A model generated the notes under the pieces. The model ran no database searches and was not told the origin of the DNA. It saw nothing but the letters and a program-made list of their open reading frames with translations. From CAWDMC01 sp963803295 (GTDB lineage Bacteria; Acidobacteriota; Terriglobia; UBA7540), in NCBI GenBank assembly GCA_963803295.1, contig CAWDMC010000022.1, positions 434,001 through 498,000 of the forward strand: DNA of 64,000 nucleotides. The letters run 5' to 3'. The position numbers and the translations under genes are program-made. Positions 28,286 through 37,746 of the stretch are shown here, one piece after another. Position 1 is the stretch's first letter. Every line of letters starts with the position of its first letter.

Positions 28286-29534
28286 TCACTCTACCAGTCG
28301 TCTCGATCGTGTTCGTGGCCCGAACGCATCGCATGGGCCATGACGTGGTACGCCACCGCTCGCCCGAATCGCGTCCCCTCGCACACATGAGGTTCTGAAG
28401 TGAATGCCGCCGAACACGCGCGCTTCGGCAATTTCTGCTACAGCGGCCGAGAAGCTCGAGAATGATCGGGTGCCCGGCCGGACACCTGAATCAATCGTGA
28501 ATGGCGTGTTGTCGCCAAATATCGCCTCGAGGATAAACGCGGCAGCGCCGCTTACCGTCGAATGTCCGGACGGGTACTCAGGATGTGGGGGAGTGCCGGT
28601 CGGAAGGAAGTCGAGCCATGGTGTCCATATCGGGTCCGCATCCGTGCTGGGGTTCTCGTCAGTATCCCCGGCCCGAACCGCGGTAATCGGACGCCAGAAC
28701 ACATAGCGATACTTGGCATCCCAGCAGGCGATGCCAGCGTCTGCCATTGCGAGATTAAGCAGCGCGAACAGGTGAGCGTTCTCCGAAACAGTCAAAGAAC
28801 GCGCAGCGGCAACTTGAGATGCGATGCGATTCCAGTATAGGGGCGTATTGCCGTTCCAGAACAACGCCAATTCCGACTGGTCCGCGGAGCGCAGAGATCC
28901 CGTGAATGCTCCCGTCATTTTGATCTCGTTGTAGTCAGCGGCGTACTCGGGGCTCGTTAACGCAGGGGGCGGACCCGGGCGAAACTGCGATGGCCGCGCC
29001 ATCGTCCACGGCGTCATCGTGGCAAACTGGGGACTGCGCCGGACGCGTTGAGGAGAGGCGTCGGTCGCCAGACACCTACCGCTGCAGGCAACCCAACGAG
29101 GCCGAGGGCGCCAACAAAAGGGGCGGGGGGGTGAATCCGTCGGTACTTCGCCAATCCCAAATGCTGTCAGCGACCGCCTGTCCCCAGGTGGTTCCCGCTT
29201 GGATCGATTGAATGGTTTCTCCTTTAATCGCCGCGATCGAGGCGTCTCGACGAATGGTCAACGATCCCGACTGGGCCGGATACAGCTTGAGAGGCATCGC
29301 ATAAGCGGCCTGAACTGCGGCGGCGCGCCGCGACGCATGTCTCGGCGCCTCTGCCGTGACATGGATGGGCTGGTAGCGCCCCTCAATGCCATTCACGGCA
29401 TCGAAGACGGATGCCGCGACTAGCGCAGCCACCCTCCCCGCGATGAGCGGTCCGGTCTGGGTCGCAAGGATGATGTCATTCACAATGGCGGTCCACTCAA
29501 GTACCGGGTCGGGCGTCATCGCCGAGAGCGACAC
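28286..29534 (-). pseudogene. Vanadium-dependent haloperoxidase / PAP2-like protein, broken
   Basis: The minus strand encodes most of a haloperoxidase-like protein: PDPVLEWTAIVNDIILA at the start, QFATMTPWTM in the middle, then the vanadate/phosphate pocket (AKYRYVFWRPITAVRAGD with Lys and Arg, PEYPSGHST, and ARVFGGIHFRT with Arg and His). Frame changes occur near 29050 and 28385, and the expected signal peptide is missing upstream of 29534. Intact relatives oxidise halides or hydrolyse phosphate in the periplasm. The catalytic residues are still visible, so decay is recent. A 236-bp part is duplicated at 62.2 kb and a scrap occurs at 18 kb. Confidence 0.8.
28878..29113. repeat. Haloperoxidase segment duplicated at 62216-62453
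   Basis: This 236-bp stretch and 62216-62453 align throughout with a few substitutions and small indels and lie in the same orientation, 33.3 kb apart. The copy begins at TGGTCCGCGG and stops abruptly after GAGGGCGCCA on both sides. Confidence 0.9.
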
Positions 29535-30071
29535 CGGAGGCGCGGCAACAACAAGCCGTTCTGAAACGGCATTGGTGGTGGCCCACGTTCAGGAGGAACT
29601 GAGTGCTGCAGGCAGTAACGATCTCGATCCCTTTAGTGATTCTCGACGAGACCTAGCCCTAGCCTAGGGCGTTCCCTCGGTTGGACGGAAGAGCAAAGCA
29701 TCCAGCGATGGCGATGGACATGTGCCGTGTTGAATTCAACGTGGCTCGGCCCGGGCGGCGTAACTTACACAATCTCTCCATCGGGGTCAGGCCCTTCCTT
29801 TTTCAAGGTCCAGGCCGCCACCATCTTCGCCACAACCGGAGCCATGCTTTGTTGTCGGGCAGAAAACACGCCAAGGTACTAGCCTAGCGGCCTTAACTGC
29901 CGAGCCATGTTATGGTTAAATTTTAATGCGAAGGGGCCCCGCGGCCACTAGCGTCTCGAGCGGAGTTTCTGGTTCGCGTAACCGCCCCAATGGGGTGGCC
30001 CGCTGCTTTGTTGGAATTTAACCCGTACGCACGATAGTGTAGCACGGGCCGACGGGCAAAGGCTGTCCAGA
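29535..30071. other. Intergenic stretch, no gene found
   Basis: The left part may have held the haloperoxidase leader. A near-perfect palindrome GCCCTAG-C-CTAGGGC lies at 29656-29670. Nothing else with gene-like composition was seen on either strand. Confidence 0.45.
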
Positions 30072-31325
30072 TTAGCCGGGGCCGGGAGACACACCGCCCA
30101 CCGCTGTCGGACTGTTCCCCGGGTGGGAGTAGTTTACTTGCATTTCTTGGCACAGGACCTTGAACATCCCCTCTCCCGCGACAAGGGTCGTTCCCACGGC
30201 GGCGGCTTCCTCGCCGAACTGGGAGACAACCACATCCAGACCCTTCACAACCTGCGGCAGAGCGCGCTGGCGCAGGTTGTACAGGAGCGGGCCGAGGAGA
30301 ATCTCACCCGCCGCCTGGGGCACCATCCCGGCCAGGATAACCTTCTCGGGATTTAACAAATTGACCATGCTGGCCAGCGCCGTTCCCAAGTGCATACCCG
30401 CCTCGGAAAGCACTCTTTCCGATAGGCGGTCACGGCATTTTGCGGCAGCGACGATGGCCTCCAAGGATAGAGGCAGGGGATTCTCACTCGCTTCATCGCT
30501 CAAGCTGGAGGTAACTCCCCGCTCGAGTTCACAACGGACTCTGCCCACAATCGCCGGTCCCGAAGCGGAGAGTTCCAGGCAACCCCGATTGCCGCAGCTA
30601 CAGATTTCGCCGTTCTCATTCACGGTCGTGTGTCCGAGCTCACCCGCCAGCCCGTCTCGGCCGACATAGAGATCACCGTTGAAGAAGATGGCGGCGCCGA
30701 TGCCCATGCCGACACTCACCAGTACGAAGTTACGCGACCCCCGGCCATGGCCAAAGCGCTGTTCTGTGATGGCCATGGCGCGGACACCGTCTCCTGCTAT
30801 GAAAACGGGCAGGCCGTGCACATCGTAGAAGATTTGCCGGATGGGCGTGTCGTCCCACCCTTTGACCATAGGCCAGAAAAGTACTTTGCCAGCCTGGGGA
30901 TCGACGACGCCCGAGTGGGAGATGCCAATCGCCGCGATCCCGGGGAATCGAGCCATGAACGACTTCACCAAATCGTGAACGGCCTCGAGCACTTGCTCCT
31001 TGCCCTTGAGGGGCTCGGTCGGAAGCCATTTATAGGCCAGGACCTTGCCCACGAAGTCTGTGACCACGATACGGGTGTGGAACCGGCCGATGTCGATTCC
31101 GACCAGCTTGGCAAAACCGGGATTCGCTTCCAGCAGCACCCGGCGCCGACCGCCGTTGGAAGGCGCAAAGCCCCGCTCCACAAGATATCCCCTCTCCAAT
31201 GCTCTCCGTATCAAGACGCTGACGTGACTGGGTGCGACCTTCGTCATCTCAGCTAAGTCCGCGCGCGACAGCGGACCCATTCGGTAGACAGGTTGCAACA
31301 GATTGAAAAGTTCCGCTTTCCGCAT
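30072..31325 (-). CDS. ROK-family transcriptional regulator
   Basis: The 417-residue protein combines an N-terminal winged helix (LSRADLAEMTKVAPSHVSVL) with a ROK sugar-binding core: GIDIGRFHTRIVVTD phosphate loop, GELGHTTV and the zinc motif CSCGNRGCLEL. NagC/Mlc/XylR-type members repress sugar genes until a sugar or sugar phosphate binds. The ATG at 31325 has GAGG upstream and begins right before the HTH. It is divergent from the TonB receptor gene across a 464-bp region, which makes that operon its obvious target. No damage is seen; a kinase role is unlikely given the HTH. Confidence 0.9.
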   Translation of the reverse strand: MRKAELFNLLQPVYRMGPLSRADLAEMTKVAPSHVSVLIRRALERGYLVERGFAPSNGGRRRVLLEANPGFAKLVGIDIGRFHTRIVVTDFVGKVLAYKWLPTEPLKGKEQVLEAVHDLVKSFMARFPGIAAIGISHSGVVDPQAGKVLFWPMVKGWDDTPIRQIFYDVHGLPVFIAGDGVRAMAITEQRFGHGRGSRNFVLVSVGMGIGAAIFFNGDLYVGRDGLAGELGHTTVNENGEICSCGNRGCLELSASGPAIVGRVRCELERGVTSSLSDEASENPLPLSLEAIVAAAKCRDRLSERVLSEAGMHLGTALASMVNLLNPEKVILAGMVPQAAGEILLGPLLYNLRQRALPQVVKGLDVVVSQFGEEAAAVGTTLVAGEGMFKVLCQEMQVNYSHPGNSPTAVGGVSPGPG

Positions 31326-31789
31326 AGTAACCTCAGACCGCGCTTGGCTCCCAAATATGAACTCAAGGCAGAGGAAGGTGAGGGCCCTCGGCGGAGCAAC
31401 GGATCCACTCTGGCTTTGCTGAAGCTGACCAGCGCTGCAGGGCGTCTTCGTTATCCAGCGGTTCCCGCGAACGAAGCGCACCATTCCCCCGGTCTAGAGA
31501 GGAACTCCAAAAGACGGTACCAACTCCCAACTCCATACCTTACCTTCTGCACCTTCTGCGACCCAATGTTAATTTTGTGAAGCAATATAGTCAAACAATA
31601 ATGTGGCCCATTTTCCACGCTTAGTTACATAACAGCAAAAAGTTCTTGACAAACTCCGCCTTTACTTGTACCTTCGCGTCGTTCTCACTGTACGCTCTGC
31701 ACCAACAATGCAGTTCACGTGGAGGATTCTCCCTCCCGCGTCGGGTCGAAGCTAACTGGTTCCCATCGAGCTCAAAAGAAGGAGGTCAT
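31326..31789. promoter_or_regulatory. Divergent control region between ROK gene and receptor operon
   Basis: This 464-bp region must hold promoters for both directions and probably the ROK operator. An AT-rich zone (about 31560-31640) contains TTTGTGA...AGTCAAA and GTGG-N8-CCAC, short imperfect inverted repeats that could be operators. The long leader after the rightward promoter ends in a strong AAGGAGG before 31790. Confidence 0.5.
31646..31674 (+). promoter_or_regulatory. Sigma70-type promoter of the receptor operon
   Basis: TTGACA (31646-31651), a 17-base spacer and TACCTT (31669-31674) predict transcription from about 31681, leaving a leader of about 110 bases. It is preceded by an AT-rich segment. 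Confidence 0.6.
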
Positions 31790-34700
31790 ATGACACGCAA
31801 GATGGTCGCCTGCTTTTCAGGCGTAGTCGTGCTGCTCGCGCTGGCCAGCCCCAGCTTTGGGCAGCTCGAGCGAAGCGTTCTTGAAGGAACCGTGATCGAC
31901 CCCCAGGGGGCCTTTATCCCAGGAGTCAAAGTGATCGTCACGGCGACCGAAACTAATGTGACTCTTCCCACAGTGACCAACAGCACAGGTTATTACCGAG
32001 TCACCAGCCTTGTGCCTGGGACGTACCAGGTTCACTTTGAGGGCAGCGGCTTTTCCCCGCTCGATATGAAAGAGATCGTAGTGCCGGCTGGCCAAACGAT
32101 CAGGGCCGATGCCCAATTGCAGCTGGGAACGACGAGACAGACGGTAGAAGTCTCAGCCGCCATGACACAGGTTCAGACCGCGGCCACTGATTTCTCGACC
32201 ACGGTGGGAACGAGGGCCATTGAGAACATTCCGCTCGCTGGCCGGGACCTGCAACAACTTGTGCTCATGGTTCCCGGAGTGGTCGGCAATGGACCGCCAG
32301 GCAGCAATTTCGGGTTCAACAGCCAGTTTGGAAGTTTTCCTGATCCCACCCACATGACGGGGAGCGACGTCTCCGTGAACGGCGGGCAGACGGGGAGCAA
32401 CGCCTGGTACATGGATGGGAACTTCAACCTATCCGGGTCGGCCGAAAGCGTCGTGGTTAATCCCATTCCGGATGCCACTTCGGAGTTTCAAGTCATCACC
32501 AATGGCTACTCAGCCGAATACGGGCGGAGCGGCGGCGCGGTCTTTAGCGTCGTTCTGAAGTCGGGCACCAATCAATTTCACGGAAACGTGTACGAATACG
32601 TTCGCAACAGCGTCTTTAATGCCCGCAACCCCTTCACTTCGATTGGCTCCGACGGCAAGATCATCCCGCAGGACCAACTTCGGTACAACAACTTCGGCGG
32701 AACCCTCGGCGGTCCGGTGGTAATCCCCCACCTGTACAACGGGAGAAACAAGACCTTCTTCTTCTTCTCCTGGGATGAATCTATTCTGCACCTCGCGGGA
32801 AGCGGCGTCTGGTCAGTTCCGACCGCGAAGGAGCGCAACGGCGATTTCAGCGAGGACGTTAATGCCGCGCAATTCGGCATCTGGGATGGGTTCAGCACTA
32901 CAGGCCCTGCCGCCGACGGCACGTACGCACGGTCGGCTTTAGGCACGCCAGTGGCGGGCAGTCCCATTGGCTGTACGGGTTCTATATCGGGCGGGACAGC
33001 CCACAATCCTACCAACGCCGACTGCAACTTCGCCACTCAACTGCCTACCAACATGCTGAGTAATACAGCGGCGTTCTTCATGAAGTCGTTTCCCAATCCG
33101 AACTATCTGAACCCCCTGAGCAACTGTCCGTTGGCAAGCGGGGGGGCGACCAGAATGTGCAGCAACTATCTGGCTTCCATCGGCAGCCTCCAAGACGAGG
33201 CGAAGATCTCGCTGAAGATTGATCACCAGTGGAGCGACAAGAATCGGTTCTTCGGCGAGTGGCTCTTCAATCCGGGCAAGTACAGCAACTTCAAAATACC
33301 CTGGACGGGGGCCACGTTCCCGGACGGGACATTCGGGTTTGGAGGCCAAAAGGCCTTCGATTTCGCCAATCAAATCATTGCCTTTGGAAACACCTACACT
33401 TTCAGCCCAAGTTTCATTAACGAGTTTCGGGCCAGTTTCACCCGTCAATACTACACAACCCATCCGGAGACAGGGGGATACCCCGACAGTGTGACGGATA
33501 TGACGGCCGTGAAAAAGATTGTGGACCCGATTCAGATTCCCTTGGGTGCGGGTGTTTCGTCTCCAGCTTGGACCGTGGCACTACCTGGAGGGGGATCCCT
33601 GGCCTGGGGACCGATCGGGTGGACGAATAACTATACCGCCACCGAGTCCTACACCATCCTGGACAACGTGACTAAGATAATCGGCAAGCACACTTTGCGA
33701 ACCGGATTCGTTTACCGTCTGTCACACGCTGCTGAGTTTCAAAGCCCACCGACCAATCTTGGTTTCAATGGATTCGGGAATCCCACGTCAACGAACGCCG
33801 CCGGAGGGCTGGGCCTGGCGCAGTTCATGATGGGAGCTACCAGGAACGATGGAAGCGCCTACTCGTCCTACTCTTGGGTTCCCTATCTCCGCTACCGTTA
33901 TTGGGGGGCCTACATTCAGGACGATTTTCGTATCACTTCCAGGCTCACCCTGAACCTCGGTCTCCGGTACGACATCAATGGATCCTACAAGACCCGCCAG
34001 CATCCTGATTCCAGGCTATGCACAACCTGCATTGACTCATTCTCGGGTCTGCCGGGCAAAATCGAATACGAAGGGGACCCTGGATTCCCGATGAACAGCG
34101 ACGTCCGACCGCCTAGCTTTACCGATTTCGGCCCCAGGATCAACTTCTCGTGGACCCCGTTTTCCGACCGGAAAACCGTTATTCGCGGGGGCTACGACAT
34201 CTTCTACAGCAATGCCTTCGCGGCCATAAACTCAGCACAGGCTGTGGAAAATGCTCCGGGATATGCCTATCGTAGCGAATTCTTTAACAGCGCCACGAGC
34301 ACGTGCCCAGCCTTCAGCGGCCAGTGCGCGGCCTTTTCCCTGGACAGTACCAACCCCAAGGGTCCTCTCACGACACCGCCCGCCACCTCCGGATATCCCG
34401 CCCAGCAAAAAGATCCCCTATATACGGGAGGGTCGGGGGGCTCGGGCGTTTTCGGCACTAAGGACCCCATGGTGCAGAACTGGACGCTGCAGGTGCAGCG
34501 CGAGTTGCCAGGCACCATGCTCATAACCGTTGGCTATGTCGGGTCGCATGGCACCCACCTGGTTGGAGACATGTGGCATGACTATAACTATGTCCACACA
34601 GCGGACAAGCTCAAATACCGCAGCGCACTCGGCGCTGTAGTTCCGATCACCGATTACTACTCCGGGAAGGCGGCATCAGCCCTAGCGACGGTCTGGGGAT

Positions 34701-35671
34701 CAGAGTCGCTGCCACGGTCGAGGCTTTTGGGGGGGTTCCCCATGTACTCGTCCTTCGGTACCACAGAACGTTTCGAGGGAACCAGCATCTACCACGCCCT
34801 TCAGGTGCGACTACAGAAGCGATATACCCACGGGTTGAGTTTCGATACCTCCTACACCTGGTCCAAGAACATCGTCAACGCACTTACCGGTTCAATGGTG
34901 GCAACCATCATCGACCCCATACACTTTGGCAGGAGCGGCGATGTTGGTGGACGGACAGGAGCGTTCTTCAGTAGCGCCGTGCAATCCGCTTATCAGGACC
35001 CCGATAACGTCAGAGCGGACAGAGCCGTCGCTTTCAACGACATCCCACAGGTGTTCAATTTCACTCCATCCTACGAGTTGCCCTTTGGTCTTTCCAGGAG
35101 GTTTTTGAATCGCAAAGGGCCCCTCAATCTGCTTATCGGCGGTTGGAATTTGACTGGGAATTTCCACGCTGAGAGCGGCCTGCCCCTCTCCATTAGCGGT
35201 CCGTGCAACCAGATAACTTGCAGGCCTAACCTGATCGGCAACCCCTCGGCAGTGCCTGGCGGCCAGAATCAAAACCATTGGATCAACGCGGCGGCCTTCG
35301 AGCCGCCTTACGGTAGTAACCAAGACATCTGGCAGCACCCTCAAAACTACACCGACTCCAACGAGATGTGGCAGTTCGGGACCGCAGGTCCGCGGCTGCC
35401 ATCGGTTCGTACTCCAGGTTTCTGGAACTTGGACGCTTCCGTGACCAAGAAGTTCACCATCACGGAGAGCAAGTACTTCGAATTCCGCTGGGAAGCCTTC
35501 AATGCCCTCAATCACCAGAACTTGGGAACGCCCAACACGGGCTTTTGTCTCCCGCCGAACGCCGATGGCTCGACCGACACCGTGCATCAGGCAGGTTGCT
35601 CGTTTGGTCGGATTACTAATGTCCAAACAGACCCGCGAACACTGGCATTCGCTTTGAAATTCTACTGGTAG
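31790..35671 (+). CDS. Oar-like TonB-dependent receptor
   Basis: This 1,293-residue outer-membrane receptor starts at an ATG with AAGGAGGTC just upstream; the signal peptide is MTRKMVACFSGVVVLLALAS, cleaved near SFGQ. Next come a carboxypeptidase-regulatory-like domain (LEGTVIDPQGAFIPGVKVIV, about 28-110), a plug (IENIPLAGRDLQQLVLMVPG, then NGGQTGSNAWYMDGN) and a large barrel ending in the aromatic LAFALKFYW needed for insertion. Such proteins import large ligands with TonB energy and in Acidobacteria often replace the SusC/SusD pair. No SusD-like gene is adjacent. It heads the plus-strand gene set and is followed by a strong hairpin, which may lower expression of the genes behind it. Confidence 0.92.
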   Translation: MTRKMVACFSGVVVLLALASPSFGQLERSVLEGTVIDPQGAFIPGVKVIVTATETNVTLPTVTNSTGYYRVTSLVPGTYQVHFEGSGFSPLDMKEIVVPAGQTIRADAQLQLGTTRQTVEVSAAMTQVQTAATDFSTTVGTRAIENIPLAGRDLQQLVLMVPGVVGNGPPGSNFGFNSQFGSFPDPTHMTGSDVSVNGGQTGSNAWYMDGNFNLSGSAESVVVNPIPDATSEFQVITNGYSAEYGRSGGAVFSVVLKSGTNQFHGNVYEYVRNSVFNARNPFTSIGSDGKIIPQDQLRYNNFGGTLGGPVVIPHLYNGRNKTFFFFSWDESILHLAGSGVWSVPTAKERNGDFSEDVNAAQFGIWDGFSTTGPAADGTYARSALGTPVAGSPIGCTGSISGGTAHNPTNADCNFATQLPTNMLSNTAAFFMKSFPNPNYLNPLSNCPLASGGATRMCSNYLASIGSLQDEAKISLKIDHQWSDKNRFFGEWLFNPGKYSNFKIPWTGATFPDGTFGFGGQKAFDFANQIIAFGNTYTFSPSFINEFRASFTRQYYTTHPETGGYPDSVTDMTAVKKIVDPIQIPLGAGVSSPAWTVALPGGGSLAWGPIGWTNNYTATESYTILDNVTKIIGKHTLRTGFVYRLSHAAEFQSPPTNLGFNGFGNPTSTNAAGGLGLAQFMMGATRNDGSAYSSYSWVPYLRYRYWGAYIQDDFRITSRLTLNLGLRYDINGSYKTRQHPDSRLCTTCIDSFSGLPGKIEYEGDPGFPMNSDVRPPSFTDFGPRINFSWTPFSDRKTVIRGGYDIFYSNAFAAINSAQAVENAPGYAYRSEFFNSATSTCPAFSGQCAAFSLDSTNPKGPLTTPPATSGYPAQQKDPLYTGGSGGSGVFGTKDPMVQNWTLQVQRELPGTMLITVGYVGSHGTHLVGDMWHDYNYVHTADKLKYRSALGAVVPITDYYSGKAASALATVWGSESLPRSRLLGGFPMYSSFGTTERFEGTSIYHALQVRLQKRYTHGLSFDTSYTWSKNIVNALTGSMVATIIDPIHFGRSGDVGGRTGAFFSSAVQSAYQDPDNVRADRAVAFNDIPQVFNFTPSYELPFGLSRRFLNRKGPLNLLIGGWNLTGNFHAESGLPLSISGPCNQITCRPNLIGNPSAVPGGQNQNHWINAAAFEPPYGSNQDIWQHPQNYTDSNEMWQFGTAGPRLPSVRTPGFWNLDASVTKKFTITESKYFEFRWEAFNALNHQNLGTPNTGFCLPPNADGSTDTVHQAGCSFGRITNVQTDPRTLAFALKFYW

Positions 35672-35686
35672 TGGTTTCACCTTCGG

Positions 35687-35708
35687 GGGCGGGAATTTCT
35701 ACCCGCCC
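35687..35708 (+). terminator. Intercistronic hairpin after the receptor gene
   Basis: GGGCGGG and CCCGCCC form a 7-bp GC stem around the 8-base loop AATTTCTA, 16 bases after the stop codon. It lacks a U-run, so it may stabilise the receptor mRNA or attenuate readthrough rather than end transcription. Confidence 0.5.
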
Positions 35709-35741
35709 TCTCTCCCAACGAGACCGTTGAGGCGCAACGAA

Positions 35742-37598
35742 ATGAGAAGGCGCGACTTTGTTTGGGGTTGCACGAGCACGAGTTTGGCCGGACTCACTCC
35801 CATGCGCTCCATGGCCCGGGAAAGTCCTTCCGAACGCTCGGACCTAAGCAACCGTGGCTTGGTCAGGCCGAATCTCAGCCTCTCGACTGATTTCGGAGCC
35901 CCTGCCCATTGGGGACGTGTCGTCGAATTCGCTCGCACCCATTCCGTCTCCCGACTAGTATACTGGGGCGGCGATCACAAAGATCTCTATCTCTATCCGA
36001 AGTATCCCGGGTTGTTGCCAACGGAATGGCGATCCGAAGTTGAGGAAGCTCGTCAATGTTTCAAAAGCGCGGCTGCCGCGACGACGCAAGCCGGCATCGA
36101 GTTCTGGTATGTTTTCCAGGTGTTGCAGCTTCCAGTGGTAACCGCCGTCGAGGCAACCTGGAATCGCCCGTCGCTAGCCCACGCTCGCCTTCACGTGCCG
36201 CAGATCTTCAATAAGTTTGATGAGCCGGATATGGCGAGCGCCACTGTCTATCAATTCATCTGCGATCAATTGGACGAGGTGCGGGTTCTCACGCCCGAGT
36301 TGAAGGGCATCGAGCTGTGGGTCATGGAGGGCGCAGGTGTCCAGGTCTCCAGCCTCGACCACCAGCAGCTTTCGACGGAAGGCATCTGCAACCGCGTCGT
36401 CAGCGCCATCCACAATCACCTCGCGAAGACCGGCCTTGCGCTGGACGTTGATCTTTACACGGCGGGTGGAGATCCCGTGGTGCGCATGGGCCTCTTGCAC
36501 GCCGCCCAGCACTTCCCCGACATCATAGTCAGCGGCGACAACGTGGTAGGGGACTTCAACGCGTTTCTCCCGTTTAACCAGCACCTTGTAGAGGCGGCAA
36601 AGACCAACCTCATCGCCGTGCACTTCGATTTGAACGGAGAGTATTGGGGTCGTAACTTCATCCCTACGAGCGCCTTGCACCAATACAGCATGCATATCGA
36701 GGAAGCACGAAAGCTGGGCGCCTCATACATTGATGGGCGCGTCGCAACCGTCCACAATACTTGGAGCCCCCACGCTAATGTCCTTCCTTCTCGAAGGCGG
36801 TTCTATCCCGGCTTGGAAAAGGTTTCCGACACTAAACCGTTGCCGTCTGATCTCAATATCACCTCCACGGATGCATTGGCGGTTGTGGAAGCGGAGTTCT
36901 TCTGTCGCAGGGTGAGCGATCCACTGGTCCAGCCACAAGAAAGCGTACTGGATTCTCTATGCCGGGAATTCGGTCCAGAGGCGAAAGCGCTTGTCCCAAC
37001 CTATCTGCGACTGGAACACACCTTGGGAAACTTGTTCTTTGCCGATAAGAACTACTACGGTTTTCAGTCCGTTCTACCCGACTCAAGCAACATGGATCTG
37101 GGTTACCTTGGCACTCAAATCATGCTGCCGGAAGGGACGGAGTTCCCCACACCTGACCTTCGTAAGGAGATCTCCGCCAAGCGGGGCTATAAGTTTGCCT
37201 TCGCCGGCTGGCCCGTGCCCTTAGGGCATCTGTGTAGCGGTACGTCCGCAATCCTCTTCGATAAGAAGCAAGGCCTTGCGGAGGCGGAAGAGATCATGGC
37301 GCAAGCGAAGAACGGGCTTCGCTATTTGGCCCTCGAGGATCGGATCTTCCTTGATCGGTTGTTCGAGGATCTTGTCTACTTCGCCAAGTCTCGGTGTTTG
37401 TTGATGGAGGCACAGGTTCACTATTACTCCCTGAAGCAGGGATTGCAAGGTGGCGTCCCGGCCGATCCGGCGAGACTTAAGAAGCTGTCGGAGGACCTTC
37501 GAAAACTCGCTGAAGAGTGGTCGGCACGGTATCCAGGGGGCCGCTACTTGTTGGCAGAACGGCTCCTACCGTGGGTGAAAACAATGGTCGCCGCGTAA
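35742..37598 (+). CDS. Tat-exported GH67-like protein, copy 1
   Basis: The 618-residue product begins with a twin-arginine leader (MRRRDFVWGCTSTSLAGL). The body alternates strands and helices like a TIM barrel (SRLVYWGGDHK, GIEFWYVFQVLQLP, GIELWVMEGAG, IIVSGDNVVGDFNAFLP, AVHFDLNGEYWGRN). The last two blocks resemble the catalytic region of GH67 alpha-glucuronidases, with the conserved Glu in EYWG where GH67 has EYLG. I therefore suspect a glycosidase on uronic acid side chains, but this is not secure. A second gene at 55.0 kb encodes a protein of exactly the same length and very similar sequence. The start at 35742 places the RR motif at the N terminus. Confidence 0.65.
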   Translation: MRRRDFVWGCTSTSLAGLTPMRSMARESPSERSDLSNRGLVRPNLSLSTDFGAPAHWGRVVEFARTHSVSRLVYWGGDHKDLYLYPKYPGLLPTEWRSEVEEARQCFKSAAAATTQAGIEFWYVFQVLQLPVVTAVEATWNRPSLAHARLHVPQIFNKFDEPDMASATVYQFICDQLDEVRVLTPELKGIELWVMEGAGVQVSSLDHQQLSTEGICNRVVSAIHNHLAKTGLALDVDLYTAGGDPVVRMGLLHAAQHFPDIIVSGDNVVGDFNAFLPFNQHLVEAAKTNLIAVHFDLNGEYWGRNFIPTSALHQYSMHIEEARKLGASYIDGRVATVHNTWSPHANVLPSRRRFYPGLEKVSDTKPLPSDLNITSTDALAVVEAEFFCRRVSDPLVQPQESVLDSLCREFGPEAKALVPTYLRLEHTLGNLFFADKNYYGFQSVLPDSSNMDLGYLGTQIMLPEGTEFPTPDLRKEISAKRGYKFAFAGWPVPLGHLCSGTSAILFDKKQGLAEAEEIMAQAKNGLRYLALEDRIFLDRLFEDLVYFAKSRCLLMEAQVHYYSLKQGLQGGVPADPARLKKLSEDLRKLAEEWSARYPGGRYLLAERLLPWVKTMVAA

Positions 37599-37746
37599 AG
37601 GTCAGTTGTCTTGCGGGCAGAGGCGACTGCGTCGCGGGAAACCGGCCGTCCGAAGTTAAGTATCTTTGACGTTGAGAAGTTGATGTAAACGGGTCGAATT
37701 TTTGCCTCCTGGGGAGACCTAGGCGGAATCCAGCTGGTGAGATTCG

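Noticed and set aside
30072..31325. ROK protein as a sugar kinase.
   Set aside because: The N-terminal winged helix and divergent position fit a repressor better.
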